53,441 nt of DNA from a virus. Under the pieces are notes generated by a model, which saw nothing but the letters and a program-made list of their open reading frames with translations, was not told the origin of the DNA and did not search any database. Of the stretch, positions 27,179-35,372 are shown piece after piece. Every line of letters starts with the position of its first letter. Positions within the stretch are counted from its first letter, which is position 1. The position numbers and the translations under genes are program-made. The stretch spans positions 1 to 53,441 of IMG/VR virus record IMGVR_UViG_3300027872_000008; one strand, 5' to 3'.

Positions 27179-30100
27179 CAGCGCCCCTGGTTGAGCTGTC
27201 GGATCAGGGCCGCCCGGTTCACGTCGTCAATCCTGGGGGTGCGCCTGGGTGGGATCCCGCTGTTGACCACGGCCGCCGCGTTGACCCGGCTCATGCCGCC
27301 ATCGCGGAACTGCCGGATCACTTCCCGGCTCGTGAGGCCATGGCTGTTGATCGCCTTCAGTGCGATCTGGTGGGCGTCCTCGAAGACCCTGGCCCGAGAC
27401 CGCTCCGACCTGTGGAAGGCCTCCGTCAGCTCCTCGTCCGTGACGGTGCCCGAGCGGTTGGACACGCGGTTGAGGATCCGGTTCGCATCGTTCAGCCTGC
27501 CGTCCAGCTCCGTGGTGCGGAAGCGCAGGGCCTGACGGACGTCGGTCTTCTGCAGCCGGTGCCCCGTGAGGACGGCCAGGAACTCCGTCTTCGTGTCGAA
27601 CTCCTGGCCGAAGGCGTTGGTCTCCTTGTTGATCCCGGCCGCGATCCGCCTGGCACTGGCGAAGGTGCCGGGCTCTATGGCACCCCACAGGTGGTCGAGG
27701 ATGGCGAAGGCCTGGTCCACCTTGTGGTCCTCCGGGTTGAAGACCTGGCCGCCGGAACGCTTCAGGTTGCTGTTGACCTCCGCGAGCTTCCCGAACAGGA
27801 TCTCCTCTCCGATGAACGGAGCAGCGGCCTGGAGGGTCGCCTCCAGGAGAGCCTCCTCCCAGTCGCCCTCGCCCGAGAACAGCCGCCGGAGTGGGTCACG
27901 CAGGTAGCTGTACGGATCCGTGTACGAGAGGTCGATGATCGAATAGACCCCGTCCACTGGCGGGCTGGTGTAGATCAGCGAGCTGTTCTCCTGCCACGGT
28001 GCCAGGAAGGGACGCAGATCCTCGTCCTGCTGGCGGTCCACACCGTTCTTGAAGCGGGACGCAGCCGACGCCGCGTAGACGCCACCGGCCGCGACGGTGA
28101 GCCCGGCCAGCCTGGTGGCCCCGATCTTACGGATCTCCGGGTTGGGGGATCGGGCCTCCTTGATCGCCAGGCTGACGGTGTGCCAGCCGGTGCGGAACAC
28201 CTCGGCCGGGAACGAGACGAACGAGCCCATCAGGATGTTCTTCCGCAGCGCCTGGACCCCGGAGGAGATCATGCCGTAGTTCGGGTAGGTGTTCCTCACG
28301 ATCCACGCTGCGGTCTCCTCGACCTCGGCCTCGGTGGCGTTGGGCAGCGCCTTCCTGTACCGGGCGAACTCGTTCTCGAACGCGACGATCTTCCAGAGGT
28401 CGTCCTCTGCCCGGTAGATGGCGGTGGCTCCCTTGACGAACCCCCTCATTCCCTTGGAGAGCAGGCCCTCGTCGGGGCTGATGTTGTCCAGCCCCTGCCT
28501 GGAGGCGTCCCTCATCACGGCCGCCAGCTCTCCGGCGTGGGCGCTGCTGTCCACGACCCCGAGCATCTGGATCCGCTTGTAGTACGACTCCCACGGGCTC
28601 TCGCCCGGCAGCAGGCCATCGCGGAGCCGGAGCCTGCGCTCCTGCTGCGCCCTCTGCGCGGGGCTCTGGCCCCTGGCGCGGGCCTCGACTTCGATGCCGA
28701 CCTTCCCAGCGAGGAACCGCTTGGTCAGCCGCCCTCCCCTGCTGATGCCGGTGCTGGCGTTCACGGCCTGGATCGCCCGTCCGAAGTGGTTCAGCCGCCA
28801 GTGCCCGTTGGCCGTCGCGAAGCCAGCGTTGCCGATGAGGTTCCTGACGTGGGTCATCACGGACATGACCGTCTTGTCGAGCTTCACGACCGCGTTCGCT
28901 TTGAGGTAGGCGCTGTAGAGCCAGCCCTTCGCGCCAGGCAGATCGAACTCACGCTTGAAGGCGTCCGCGATCTCCTGGGTCGTGTGGAGCCCAGCGAGCG
29001 GCTCCATCACCTTCGAGCCCTTGGCCGAGATGGGTACGGTGAAGGAGCCGTTGGCGTTGGTCGTCGCGTTGACGAAGAAGAGGCCGTTGGGGTTGTCGGG
29101 TGTCGCCTTCAGGCTGTTCCTGACCTCGGTGAGGAAGCCGTGGCTGGAGAGGTCGCGGGCCATCTGCGACACGCTCCTGGCGTAGCGCAGCCTGACGTCG
29201 GTGTGCTCGCCCATCAGCGCACGGATGGAGGGGTGGATGTCCTTCCGCTTGATCAGCATCGACAGGTCCATGGCCCCGAGGGTGCCGCCGGTCAGGAACT
29301 GGAGCGGGCTGTCCACCTGCTTGTTCAGGATCTTTTCCATGAGCCCCTGGATCTCGTCGTCGCTGAGATCTGGGCGCTCCTTTCGCAGCCAGCTCCTGGC
29401 CCTGTTGACGATGCGCTCTGGGACGTTTTCCAGGATCCAGGAGGGGGTGTCGAACACCTTGTAGGAGCGGCTGAGATAGACGCCCAGGTTGTCTGCGATC
29501 ACGGCCGCCAGGTCCCCTTCGACCATGCCCGACTGGATCATCTGCTGGGAGTAGCCGTCCACCCTCTCGCGCATCTGCCTGACGATGGGCCGGAGCGGCT
29601 CCGGGATCCTGGACAGCGGGATCTGGCCACTCAGCGCAGCGTTGAGCCGACGCTTCTGGGAGGAGTTCATGTTGGGTGTGCCGTAGGCGTCCCGCAGGGC
29701 GTCATCGAACCGGCGCAGCGTGAACGTCATGTCCGTGATCTGAGCGCCGAACCACCCCTGGGACTTCAGCAGCAGCCGCCAGGCACGGTGGGGCAGATCG
29801 CCAGGAGCGGTGAAGTTTCTCTGGAGGAAGGCAGCCGCCCGCTTCCCGGCTGCAGTGAGGTCAACCCGCACAGCTCCGGCCTTCGCACCGAGCCGTCCCC
29901 CGGCCAGCTTGCCGAGGTCGAAGAAGCCTCCGCGCCCGTTCGCCTGGGTGCCCTCGGGAGGCTTCGGTGGTATGGGATCCGTGACTCGCCTGGGGATTAC
30001 CTCGGGGGCACGGGATGGGCCTTCAGCGGGCGGGGTGTGCTTGACCTCCACCTCGGGGTTGTGGAGGTCCCCCTGGCGGGCCCGAGCTGGTGCTAGACTT

Positions 30101-32889
30101 TCTTGCCCAGCCGCCGCAGCGCCTCGTCCAGACCGACCTGCACCTGCTGCATTTCGATCTCGTCCCAGTCCACCCTCCCCAGTGCCGGATCGACGTTGCC
30201 TGGCGGCCCCTGCCTCTGGCTCGCCGGGGAAAAGGAGTCGGCCGTCTGGGATCTCTCCCCCGCTGTCGATGAGCCGGGGGTCCTGTCCTTTCGGAACGTC
30301 ATTGGAGTACCTCTGATGAGAGCGGAAGAGGCCTGACTCGACCGCTTCCTGGTACATCGCAGTGGGAGCGTCTCCCACCTCATCTAAAATATACGCCTCT
30401 GGGATGTATTTGTCAGTCCTTTTGAACCTCATGTAGGCCCGCCGCGCTGCCTCGAAGGGCGGGATCTCGTTCAGCACGATGTGGACGTCGTAGCCAGCCG
30501 CCCTCAATTTCCGGGCTGCGTCTATGACGTGCGACCGATCCTTGCCGATCATCGGCATGACGATGTTGTCACCGCGCTCTACCGCGTCGGCCAGCATCCG
30601 GTTGTGGGCGAGGATGGACGACTCCCGATGGACCGTGCCCGCTGCCCGACCGCCGTCGTGCTCCCCGATGCCCTTCTTCCACTCGTCTGCGTCTATCGTC
30701 AGTGCGCGGATCTCCCTCGCGAGCGGGCCCGAGAGCGTGGACTTCCCGGAGGCTGAGTTGCCGGTGACCATGTAGATCTGCCGAGCCTGCCTCACCGGAC
30801 CCGCGAACCAGGCACCGGCCTTCACCCGATCCGCTACCTCGAAGAAGCCCGCGTGTTCTTCGGACGTCAGCCTCGTGTCGAGCGGGTCGTGGGTCTCCGC
30901 GACCCGCTGCGGATCCCAGTCTGGCCCTCCAGGCTGCCTGGTGTCGCCCGTGGAGTGCAGGCTCGTGGTGTCGGTCGGATCGCCAGGCTGCGGACGTAGA
31001 CGTGCTTCGATGATGTCTGGGTCGTTGTCGATGATCCGCTGAAGAGTCGGGAGATCCTCGGCCGCCCCGGCCGCGTCGTGCCTCGCCTGGTTCTCGGGGG
31101 ACAGCACCCTGGGCCGTCTCGTGAGCCCTGTCTCTGGATCGACGTCGAGCCTGGGGCCGATGAAGCCTGGACCTGGCTGGTCTGCCGCCTCGGCCGCCGC
31201 CTCGGCCACCGCCCGCTCCTCCTGGTCCAGGCGAGCCCCCTCCCTGGTCAGGGCCTCCGCGAGCGTCTGATCGTGCAGGGGTGGGCCCCCCTCCCCTACC
31301 GTGGACCTCCGCACCCGGAACGCCTCGGGGCCCGTCCTGGTGCCTCCCTTGGCCGTTGTGGGATCCCTGAAGGCCGGGTCCAGGTCTCCAGCTTTCCTGA
31401 TCCTGCCAGCGAGGGGTGTCGCGCCGATCAGTGCGCTGGCCACGATCCCGAAGACGAGGTTGTTGGCTCGCTCCTGGGAGTCCTCGGCCTGGAACGCGAG
31501 ATCGAACGGGATCCCCTCGACAGCGGCCTGCAATATCCTGGTCCCACGAGACACTGGGACGTTCGGGTTGAACGACTGCAGGAACGTCCGCACCCTCGAA
31601 CCCCTGGCCGCCAGGCCCGCCGTCCCGGAGACACCGATGCCGGTCAGCCTGATCACGGCTCCGGCCCCCGCGAGGAAGCCCACGCCGCCGCCGACCTTCT
31701 CAATCAGGGTCCGATCCAGGGCCCCGAACAGGTCGTTGACGGTCAGGGCCGTGGGCTCCAGGCCGAACACGCCCCTGACCGCGTTGGTGGCCTGGTCGAT
31801 CATATCGGAGACGTGGCTCTCGAAGCGCCCGGCGGTCACCCCGTCGAGGAACCCACGGCTGGCAGAGATCCCGACCCTCAACGCCACCGGGATCTTCTCG
31901 AAGTCCTCCTGCAGCACCTGCCGTTGTTTCTCTATGTTGGCCGCCATTCGCTCCATGCGGGTGACGGGTGTCCTGGCTGCGTCCTCGGTGACGGGTGGCT
32001 CTGCGACGGGGACAGGCCTCGGGGGCTGTCCGACGTTGACGTCAGGCTGGGCGAAGACGACCGTCTCAGCTATCTCCTCCGGGGGGCGCTCACTGATCCC
32101 CATCTCTCGCAACGCCAATTCACTGCCAAAGTTCAGAGCCTCCCCGAGTGACATCCCCTCCTGGACGTGGGGGATCCTGGTGGGCTGCAGGCCCAGCTCC
32201 CTGTCGAACGCTTGGAGATCCGGGGTTACACCAGGCTGCCCCGGTATCGGATCCAGTGCCCCCCTCCGGTCGCGGTCGAAGAAACCCCGCAGCTCCCCGA
32301 AGAGGTTGCGCTCCGCGCTGGGACGACCCACGCCCGTTGGATCCACCGGCTGGACCTCGCCCATCGGACGCACCACGCGACCATCCACCACCTCCGGGCC
32401 GAGGTCCAGCCGCACGGCGTCCTCGCCACCCTCGACGCCCTGGAGCAGCGGTGGCACCTCCGGCTCTGGCTCCTCCACGGCCGGTGTCTCCCGTCGAGGC
32501 ATCCCGATCCGACCCTCGTCCTGCCGGAACAGAGGCTGCTGGGCGAGACCCTCTGGGCCTGCCGCTCTCTCTCGGATCGCGGCACCAGCTCGCTGGAAGA
32601 TGTTCGGGGGGTCTGCCTCCACCACCGGCTCCGGCCTGGCCCCTCGACGTTCAGCGAGGACCCGCGAACGGTCGAACGCCCTCTGCTGTCTTTCGGCCGC
32701 CGCGACTTCGGGGTCCAGGGTGACGAGGGTCTGCGCTTCCAGCCGGTCCTCTTCCCGCTGCCTACGCGATGCCCTCAGGGATTCGAGTGGATCGTCCGCT
32801 TGGGCTGCAGCGTCACGCGCTTCCCGCGCCAGGCGCAGCTCTTCGAGTGGATCGTCCTGGAGCTGGCGGTTGGTCTGGCCGGTGGCCAT
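27178..32889 (-). CDS. Giant virion/polyvalent protein with zeta-toxin-like kinase domain, 1903 aa
   Basis: By position among internal virion proteins it is probably packaged and injected with the DNA. Residues 1-330 are low-complexity Pro/Glu/Arg-rich. About 335-510 is Gly/Ala-rich with possible membrane helices (VGGGVGFLAGAGAVI). About 700-860 is a P-loop kinase: MVTGNSASGKSTLSG (Walker A near 709), LTIDADEWKKGIGEHD, GTVHRESSILAHNRMLADAV and VHIVLNEIPPFEAARRAYMR, resembling zeta toxins. After a linker, 1010-1900 is a long helical region with VMTHVRNLIGN, as in large polyvalent phage proteins. The kinase might phosphorylate a sugar nucleotide or host factor at infection; that is inference. 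Confidence 0.75.
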   Translation of the reverse strand: MATGQTNRQLQDDPLEELRLAREARDAAAQADDPLESLRASRRQREEDRLEAQTLVTLDPEVAAAERQQRAFDRSRVLAERRGARPEPVVEADPPNIFQRAGAAIRERAAGPEGLAQQPLFRQDEGRIGMPRRETPAVEEPEPEVPPLLQGVEGGEDAVRLDLGPEVVDGRVVRPMGEVQPVDPTGVGRPSAERNLFGELRGFFDRDRRGALDPIPGQPGVTPDLQAFDRELGLQPTRIPHVQEGMSLGEALNFGSELALREMGISERPPEEIAETVVFAQPDVNVGQPPRPVPVAEPPVTEDAARTPVTRMERMAANIEKQRQVLQEDFEKIPVALRVGISASRGFLDGVTAGRFESHVSDMIDQATNAVRGVFGLEPTALTVNDLFGALDRTLIEKVGGGVGFLAGAGAVIRLTGIGVSGTAGLAARGSRVRTFLQSFNPNVPVSRGTRILQAAVEGIPFDLAFQAEDSQERANNLVFGIVASALIGATPLAGRIRKAGDLDPAFRDPTTAKGGTRTGPEAFRVRRSTVGEGGPPLHDQTLAEALTREGARLDQEERAVAEAAAEAADQPGPGFIGPRLDVDPETGLTRRPRVLSPENQARHDAAGAAEDLPTLQRIIDNDPDIIEARLRPQPGDPTDTTSLHSTGDTRQPGGPDWDPQRVAETHDPLDTRLTSEEHAGFFEVADRVKAGAWFAGPVRQARQIYMVTGNSASGKSTLSGPLAREIRALTIDADEWKKGIGEHDGGRAAGTVHRESSILAHNRMLADAVERGDNIVMPMIGKDRSHVIDAARKLRAAGYDVHIVLNEIPPFEAARRAYMRFKRTDKYIPEAYILDEVGDAPTAMYQEAVESGLFRSHQRYSNDVPKGQDPRLIDSGGEIPDGRLLFPGEPEAGAARQRRSGTGEGGLGRDRNAAGAGRSGRGAAAAGQESLAPARARQGDLHNPEVEVKHTPPAEGPSRAPEVIPRRVTDPIPPKPPEGTQANGRGGFFDLGKLAGGRLGAKAGAVRVDLTAAGKRAAAFLQRNFTAPGDLPHRAWRLLLKSQGWFGAQITDMTFTLRRFDDALRDAYGTPNMNSSQKRRLNAALSGQIPLSRIPEPLRPIVRQMRERVDGYSQQMIQSGMVEGDLAAVIADNLGVYLSRSYKVFDTPSWILENVPERIVNRARSWLRKERPDLSDDEIQGLMEKILNKQVDSPLQFLTGGTLGAMDLSMLIKRKDIHPSIRALMGEHTDVRLRYARSVSQMARDLSSHGFLTEVRNSLKATPDNPNGLFFVNATTNANGSFTVPISAKGSKVMEPLAGLHTTQEIADAFKREFDLPGAKGWLYSAYLKANAVVKLDKTVMSVMTHVRNLIGNAGFATANGHWRLNHFGRAIQAVNASTGISRGGRLTKRFLAGKVGIEVEARARGQSPAQRAQQERRLRLRDGLLPGESPWESYYKRIQMLGVVDSSAHAGELAAVMRDASRQGLDNISPDEGLLSKGMRGFVKGATAIYRAEDDLWKIVAFENEFARYRKALPNATEAEVEETAAWIVRNTYPNYGMISSGVQALRKNILMGSFVSFPAEVFRTGWHTVSLAIKEARSPNPEIRKIGATRLAGLTVAAGGVYAASAASRFKNGVDRQQDEDLRPFLAPWQENSSLIYTSPPVDGVYSIIDLSYTDPYSYLRDPLRRLFSGEGDWEEALLEATLQAAAPFIGEEILFGKLAEVNSNLKRSGGQVFNPEDHKVDQAFAILDHLWGAIEPGTFASARRIAAGINKETNAFGQEFDTKTEFLAVLTGHRLQKTDVRQALRFRTTELDGRLNDANRILNRVSNRSGTVTDEELTEAFHRSERSRARVFEDAHQIALKAINSHGLTSREVIRQFRDGGMSRVNAAAVVNSGIPPRRTPRIDDVNRAALIRQLNQGR

Positions 32890-32891
32890 GC

Positions 32892-34190
32892 CTACCTCCC
32901 CGGCTCGTCACCCACCTGGGATCCGGGCTGTCCCGAGATCACTGGGGCCTCTCCAGCGGCACGGTGGATGGCAGCTCTGTCTCCTGCGCTCAGACCTGGG
33001 AAGACCCTGTCGAGTTCCGCGTTCCTGTCCGAGAAGTTCAGGTCTTCGATCAGGGCCGCCGCCGCCGGGATCTGTGCCGAGCTGATCTGAGAACGTGGCT
33101 CGTTCCCACCCAGGCCAGACGCCTCGGCAGGCCCAGCTCCTGGCCGTGCCGTCCGCGACACCGGCTGCAGGAACGTGCCAGCCATCTCCCGAGCCTCACG
33201 CCGTGCGTCCTGGAAGCGGGCCAGCCCGACCGAGAACGCCTCTGCTGGGCCCATGTAGCCGCCGTCGATCAGCGCCCTCTTCTTCGCCGTCAGCTTCTCC
33301 TCGCTGGACAGCTCGTCCGCTTCGATGTCGTCAATGCGATCCTGCATCCGGTCGAGGTCTTCCATGATGACGTCTTGCCGGGCCTGGGGGATCGGCCGCA
33401 GGAAGTCCTCGAACTGATCCGGGTTGTCCTCGAAGATGGCCGCCTGGGCTTCCGAGATCGGCTTGTCCACGTCCTCGGCCTGCTGCATGATCGCCGCGAT
33501 GTTGGCCGTTCTCGTGCGCTCGCCTCCCGTGGTGGTGGGCGTCTCCCGCGTGGCCGCTGCTGCCGTGTCCCGACCCGACTGGGCAGAGATCGACTGGAGC
33601 CGCTGCCTGGCGTCCTCGGGGTTGCGGACCAGCACACGGATCTCCTCCTCGGCCACACCCGCCGCTCTGAGGGCCGCCGCTATCTCCGTGCGTTCCTGGG
33701 CCACCGCTTCTGACGCCTCCCGCCGTTCGGGCTCGCCCAGCTCGCGCTGGAGTTCTGCCTCCCGCCTGGCGTCATCCTCCGCAGCCCGCGCACCAGCCTC
33801 CTCGCTGAAGAAGATCTCCTGTCCCCCAGGCCCAGCTCCGATGGACCGGCCCCGTTCCACCTCGGTGAGTTCCGGCCCCACGGCACTGGCTATCGGCACC
33901 CGACCATCGGCACCCTCGGCCGTGACCGTCGCCGTGGTGCCGGGGACCTGTCCGACCTCGAAGGCCTGCTCGAAGGAGAGGGCTGGGTCAGCCGCAACCG
34001 CCAGGTTGGACTGCAGGATGGTCGCCTGTTTCTGCGCCTCACGATCCTCCTGGCGGGCGACGTGCTCCTGTTGGGCCCGTGAGGCGGCCTGGTCTGCACG
34101 ACGGAGCTGACGCGCCCGCTCGAAGCTGCGGACGAACGTCGAGAGGACGTCGTTGTCTCTGTCCGGTAGGACGCTTGGCCGGAAGGTCAC
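32892..34190 (-). CDS. Internal virion protein, coiled coil, 432 aa
   Basis: Begins MTFRPSVLPDRDNDVLSTFV. Residues about 20-60 and 120-300 are charged helices rich in Ala, Arg, Glu and Gln (RAQQEHVARQEDREAQKQAT; LDRMQDRIDDIEADELSSEE). No membrane helix. Between the giant protein and a Gly-rich protein, it matches the middle member of the three internal or ejection proteins of short-tailed phages. The start overlaps the upstream stop by 4 nt. Confidence 0.6.
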   Translation of the reverse strand: MTFRPSVLPDRDNDVLSTFVRSFERARQLRRADQAASRAQQEHVARQEDREAQKQATILQSNLAVAADPALSFEQAFEVGQVPGTTATVTAEGADGRVPIASAVGPELTEVERGRSIGAGPGGQEIFFSEEAGARAAEDDARREAELQRELGEPERREASEAVAQERTEIAAALRAAGVAEEEIRVLVRNPEDARQRLQSISAQSGRDTAAAATRETPTTTGGERTRTANIAAIMQQAEDVDKPISEAQAAIFEDNPDQFEDFLRPIPQARQDVIMEDLDRMQDRIDDIEADELSSEEKLTAKKRALIDGGYMGPAEAFSVGLARFQDARREAREMAGTFLQPVSRTARPGAGPAEASGLGGNEPRSQISSAQIPAAAALIEDLNFSDRNAELDRVFPGLSAGDRAAIHRAAGEAPVISGQPGSQVGDEPGR

Positions 34191-34867
34191 AGTTGGACAC
34201 CTGGGGGTGGTGTTTGGGGGCCGGGGAACTGGCCGCCGAACCGCTGCCCCTCGAAGATGTCTCTTCCGAAGTCGATAGCCTCCCCAGCTCCCTTCGCCAC
34301 CGCACCCCCTACAGCCTTCGCTCCTCTCCCGAACAGCCCGGCGACGTCCCCGCCGAGACCGATCAGACCGCCCGCAGCACCCGCGAGCTTGCTGAAGAAG
34401 CCGCCGCCGCTGGCGTTCTCCTCGGCCGTGGCCCGGTCGAAGGCACCGCCCAGGAGGTCGATCTGCTGCCCAAGGAGATCGCCGCCTGTGCGCTGCAGGC
34501 CTTGGATGTTGGCCAGGTTCTGGCGGGAGGCCTCCAGCGACTGCTGGGCGATGGCGGTCGAGACGCGCCGGTTGAAGTCCTGGAAGAGACGGCCAGCGTC
34601 CTCCTGGAAGAAGCCGGTGCGGAGACGGCCCGAGCCCACCGAGCCGCCGACGAGGTCCTCGAACTGGTTGCCCAGGTTCTCACTGGCGTCGGCCAGGAAG
34701 CCCTGCCCGAACTCGCTGACGGCCTGGCTGGGATCGAAGGCGAGGGAACGCTCTAGGCCTTCCCGCCGAGTCCTCTCACCCGAGACGTCCGTCTCCCGCG
34801 AGAGGCGGTTGAACCGCTGCTGCTGCAGCGCCTGCTGCTCGTCGCTGCTGAAGAATTTCTCGGCCAT
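34187..34867 (-). CDS. Internal virion protein with Gly-rich hydrophobic core, 226 aa
   Basis: A helical N-terminal half (QQALQQQRFNRLSRETDVSG) and a Gly/Ala-rich segment (residues about 150-195, FFSKLAGAAGGLIGLGGDVA) that could enter membranes, as in small ejection proteins of podoviruses. It ends PPPGVQL. First of three adjacent genes likely to build a DNA-ejection channel. Confidence 0.6.
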   Translation of the reverse strand: MAEKFFSSDEQQALQQQRFNRLSRETDVSGERTRREGLERSLAFDPSQAVSEFGQGFLADASENLGNQFEDLVGGSVGSGRLRTGFFQEDAGRLFQDFNRRVSTAIAQQSLEASRQNLANIQGLQRTGGDLLGQQIDLLGGAFDRATAEENASGGGFFSKLAGAAGGLIGLGGDVAGLFGRGAKAVGGAVAKGAGEAIDFGRDIFEGQRFGGQFPGPQTPPPGVQL

Positions 34868-34868
34868 C

Positions 34869-35372
34869 TTAGGGTGCCTCCGCTACGAGCGATTCGCGCA
34901 CGATCTCAAATTGTAGTTCCACCTGCTCGAAAATCAAATCACCGGCCGCGAGCGGAGCCAGGGCTTCGGCCTGGAGCTGGAACCAAGCTCCTCGCAGCGC
35001 GTTCCTGAATCGGGCTGGGCCGGTCAGCGGGAACGGCTTGGACAGGCCCATCTCGAACCGCTCCGTGAGCCGCGCCCCCAAAGCAGGTAGGCTGAAGACC
35101 AGCCGCTCATCGGGCTGGCCGCCCGTGCCGTCCAGTGGCACGAAGTCCACGATGGGGGTGAGCCTGATGTCCACCTCCATGCTGTGCGTGATGCTGACGT
35201 AGACGTTCCTGAACTCACACTCTCCGCTGGCTCCGGCGGGGGCGACTGCGTTCGACACGGCCAGCGGGATGTAGTCCGCACCGTTGTCCTGGAAGCCGAC
35301 GTTCGCTTCGATGACGCTGGCCTCGGTGTCGCGGCCACCGAAGAAGAGGGTCGGGATCGGGGTGCCAGTCAT
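34869..35372 (-). CDS. Tail structural protein, 167 aa
   Basis: I start this at ATG 35372 (MTGTPIPTLFFGGRDTEASV), which shares a base with the TAA of the nozzle-like gene; an earlier in-frame start at 35468 lies within that gene. Beta-rich, with conserved-looking VYVSITHSMEVDIRLTPIVD. Probably a tail or virion-neck component. No family recognised. Confidence 0.6.
   Translation of the reverse strand: MTGTPIPTLFFGGRDTEASVIEANVGFQDNGADYIPLAVSNAVAPAGASGECEFRNVYVSITHSMEVDIRLTPIVDFVPLDGTGGQPDERLVFSLPALGARLTERFEMGLSKPFPLTGPARFRNALRGAWFQLQAEALAPLAAGDLIFEQVELQFEIVRESLVAEAP

Noticed and set aside
27340-30096. 918-residue plus-strand open frame
   Set aside because: It lies opposite the 1903-aa gene. 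Its composition (long Val/Leu/Gly/Asp runs without domain pattern) is typical of antisense frames in GC-rich DNA.
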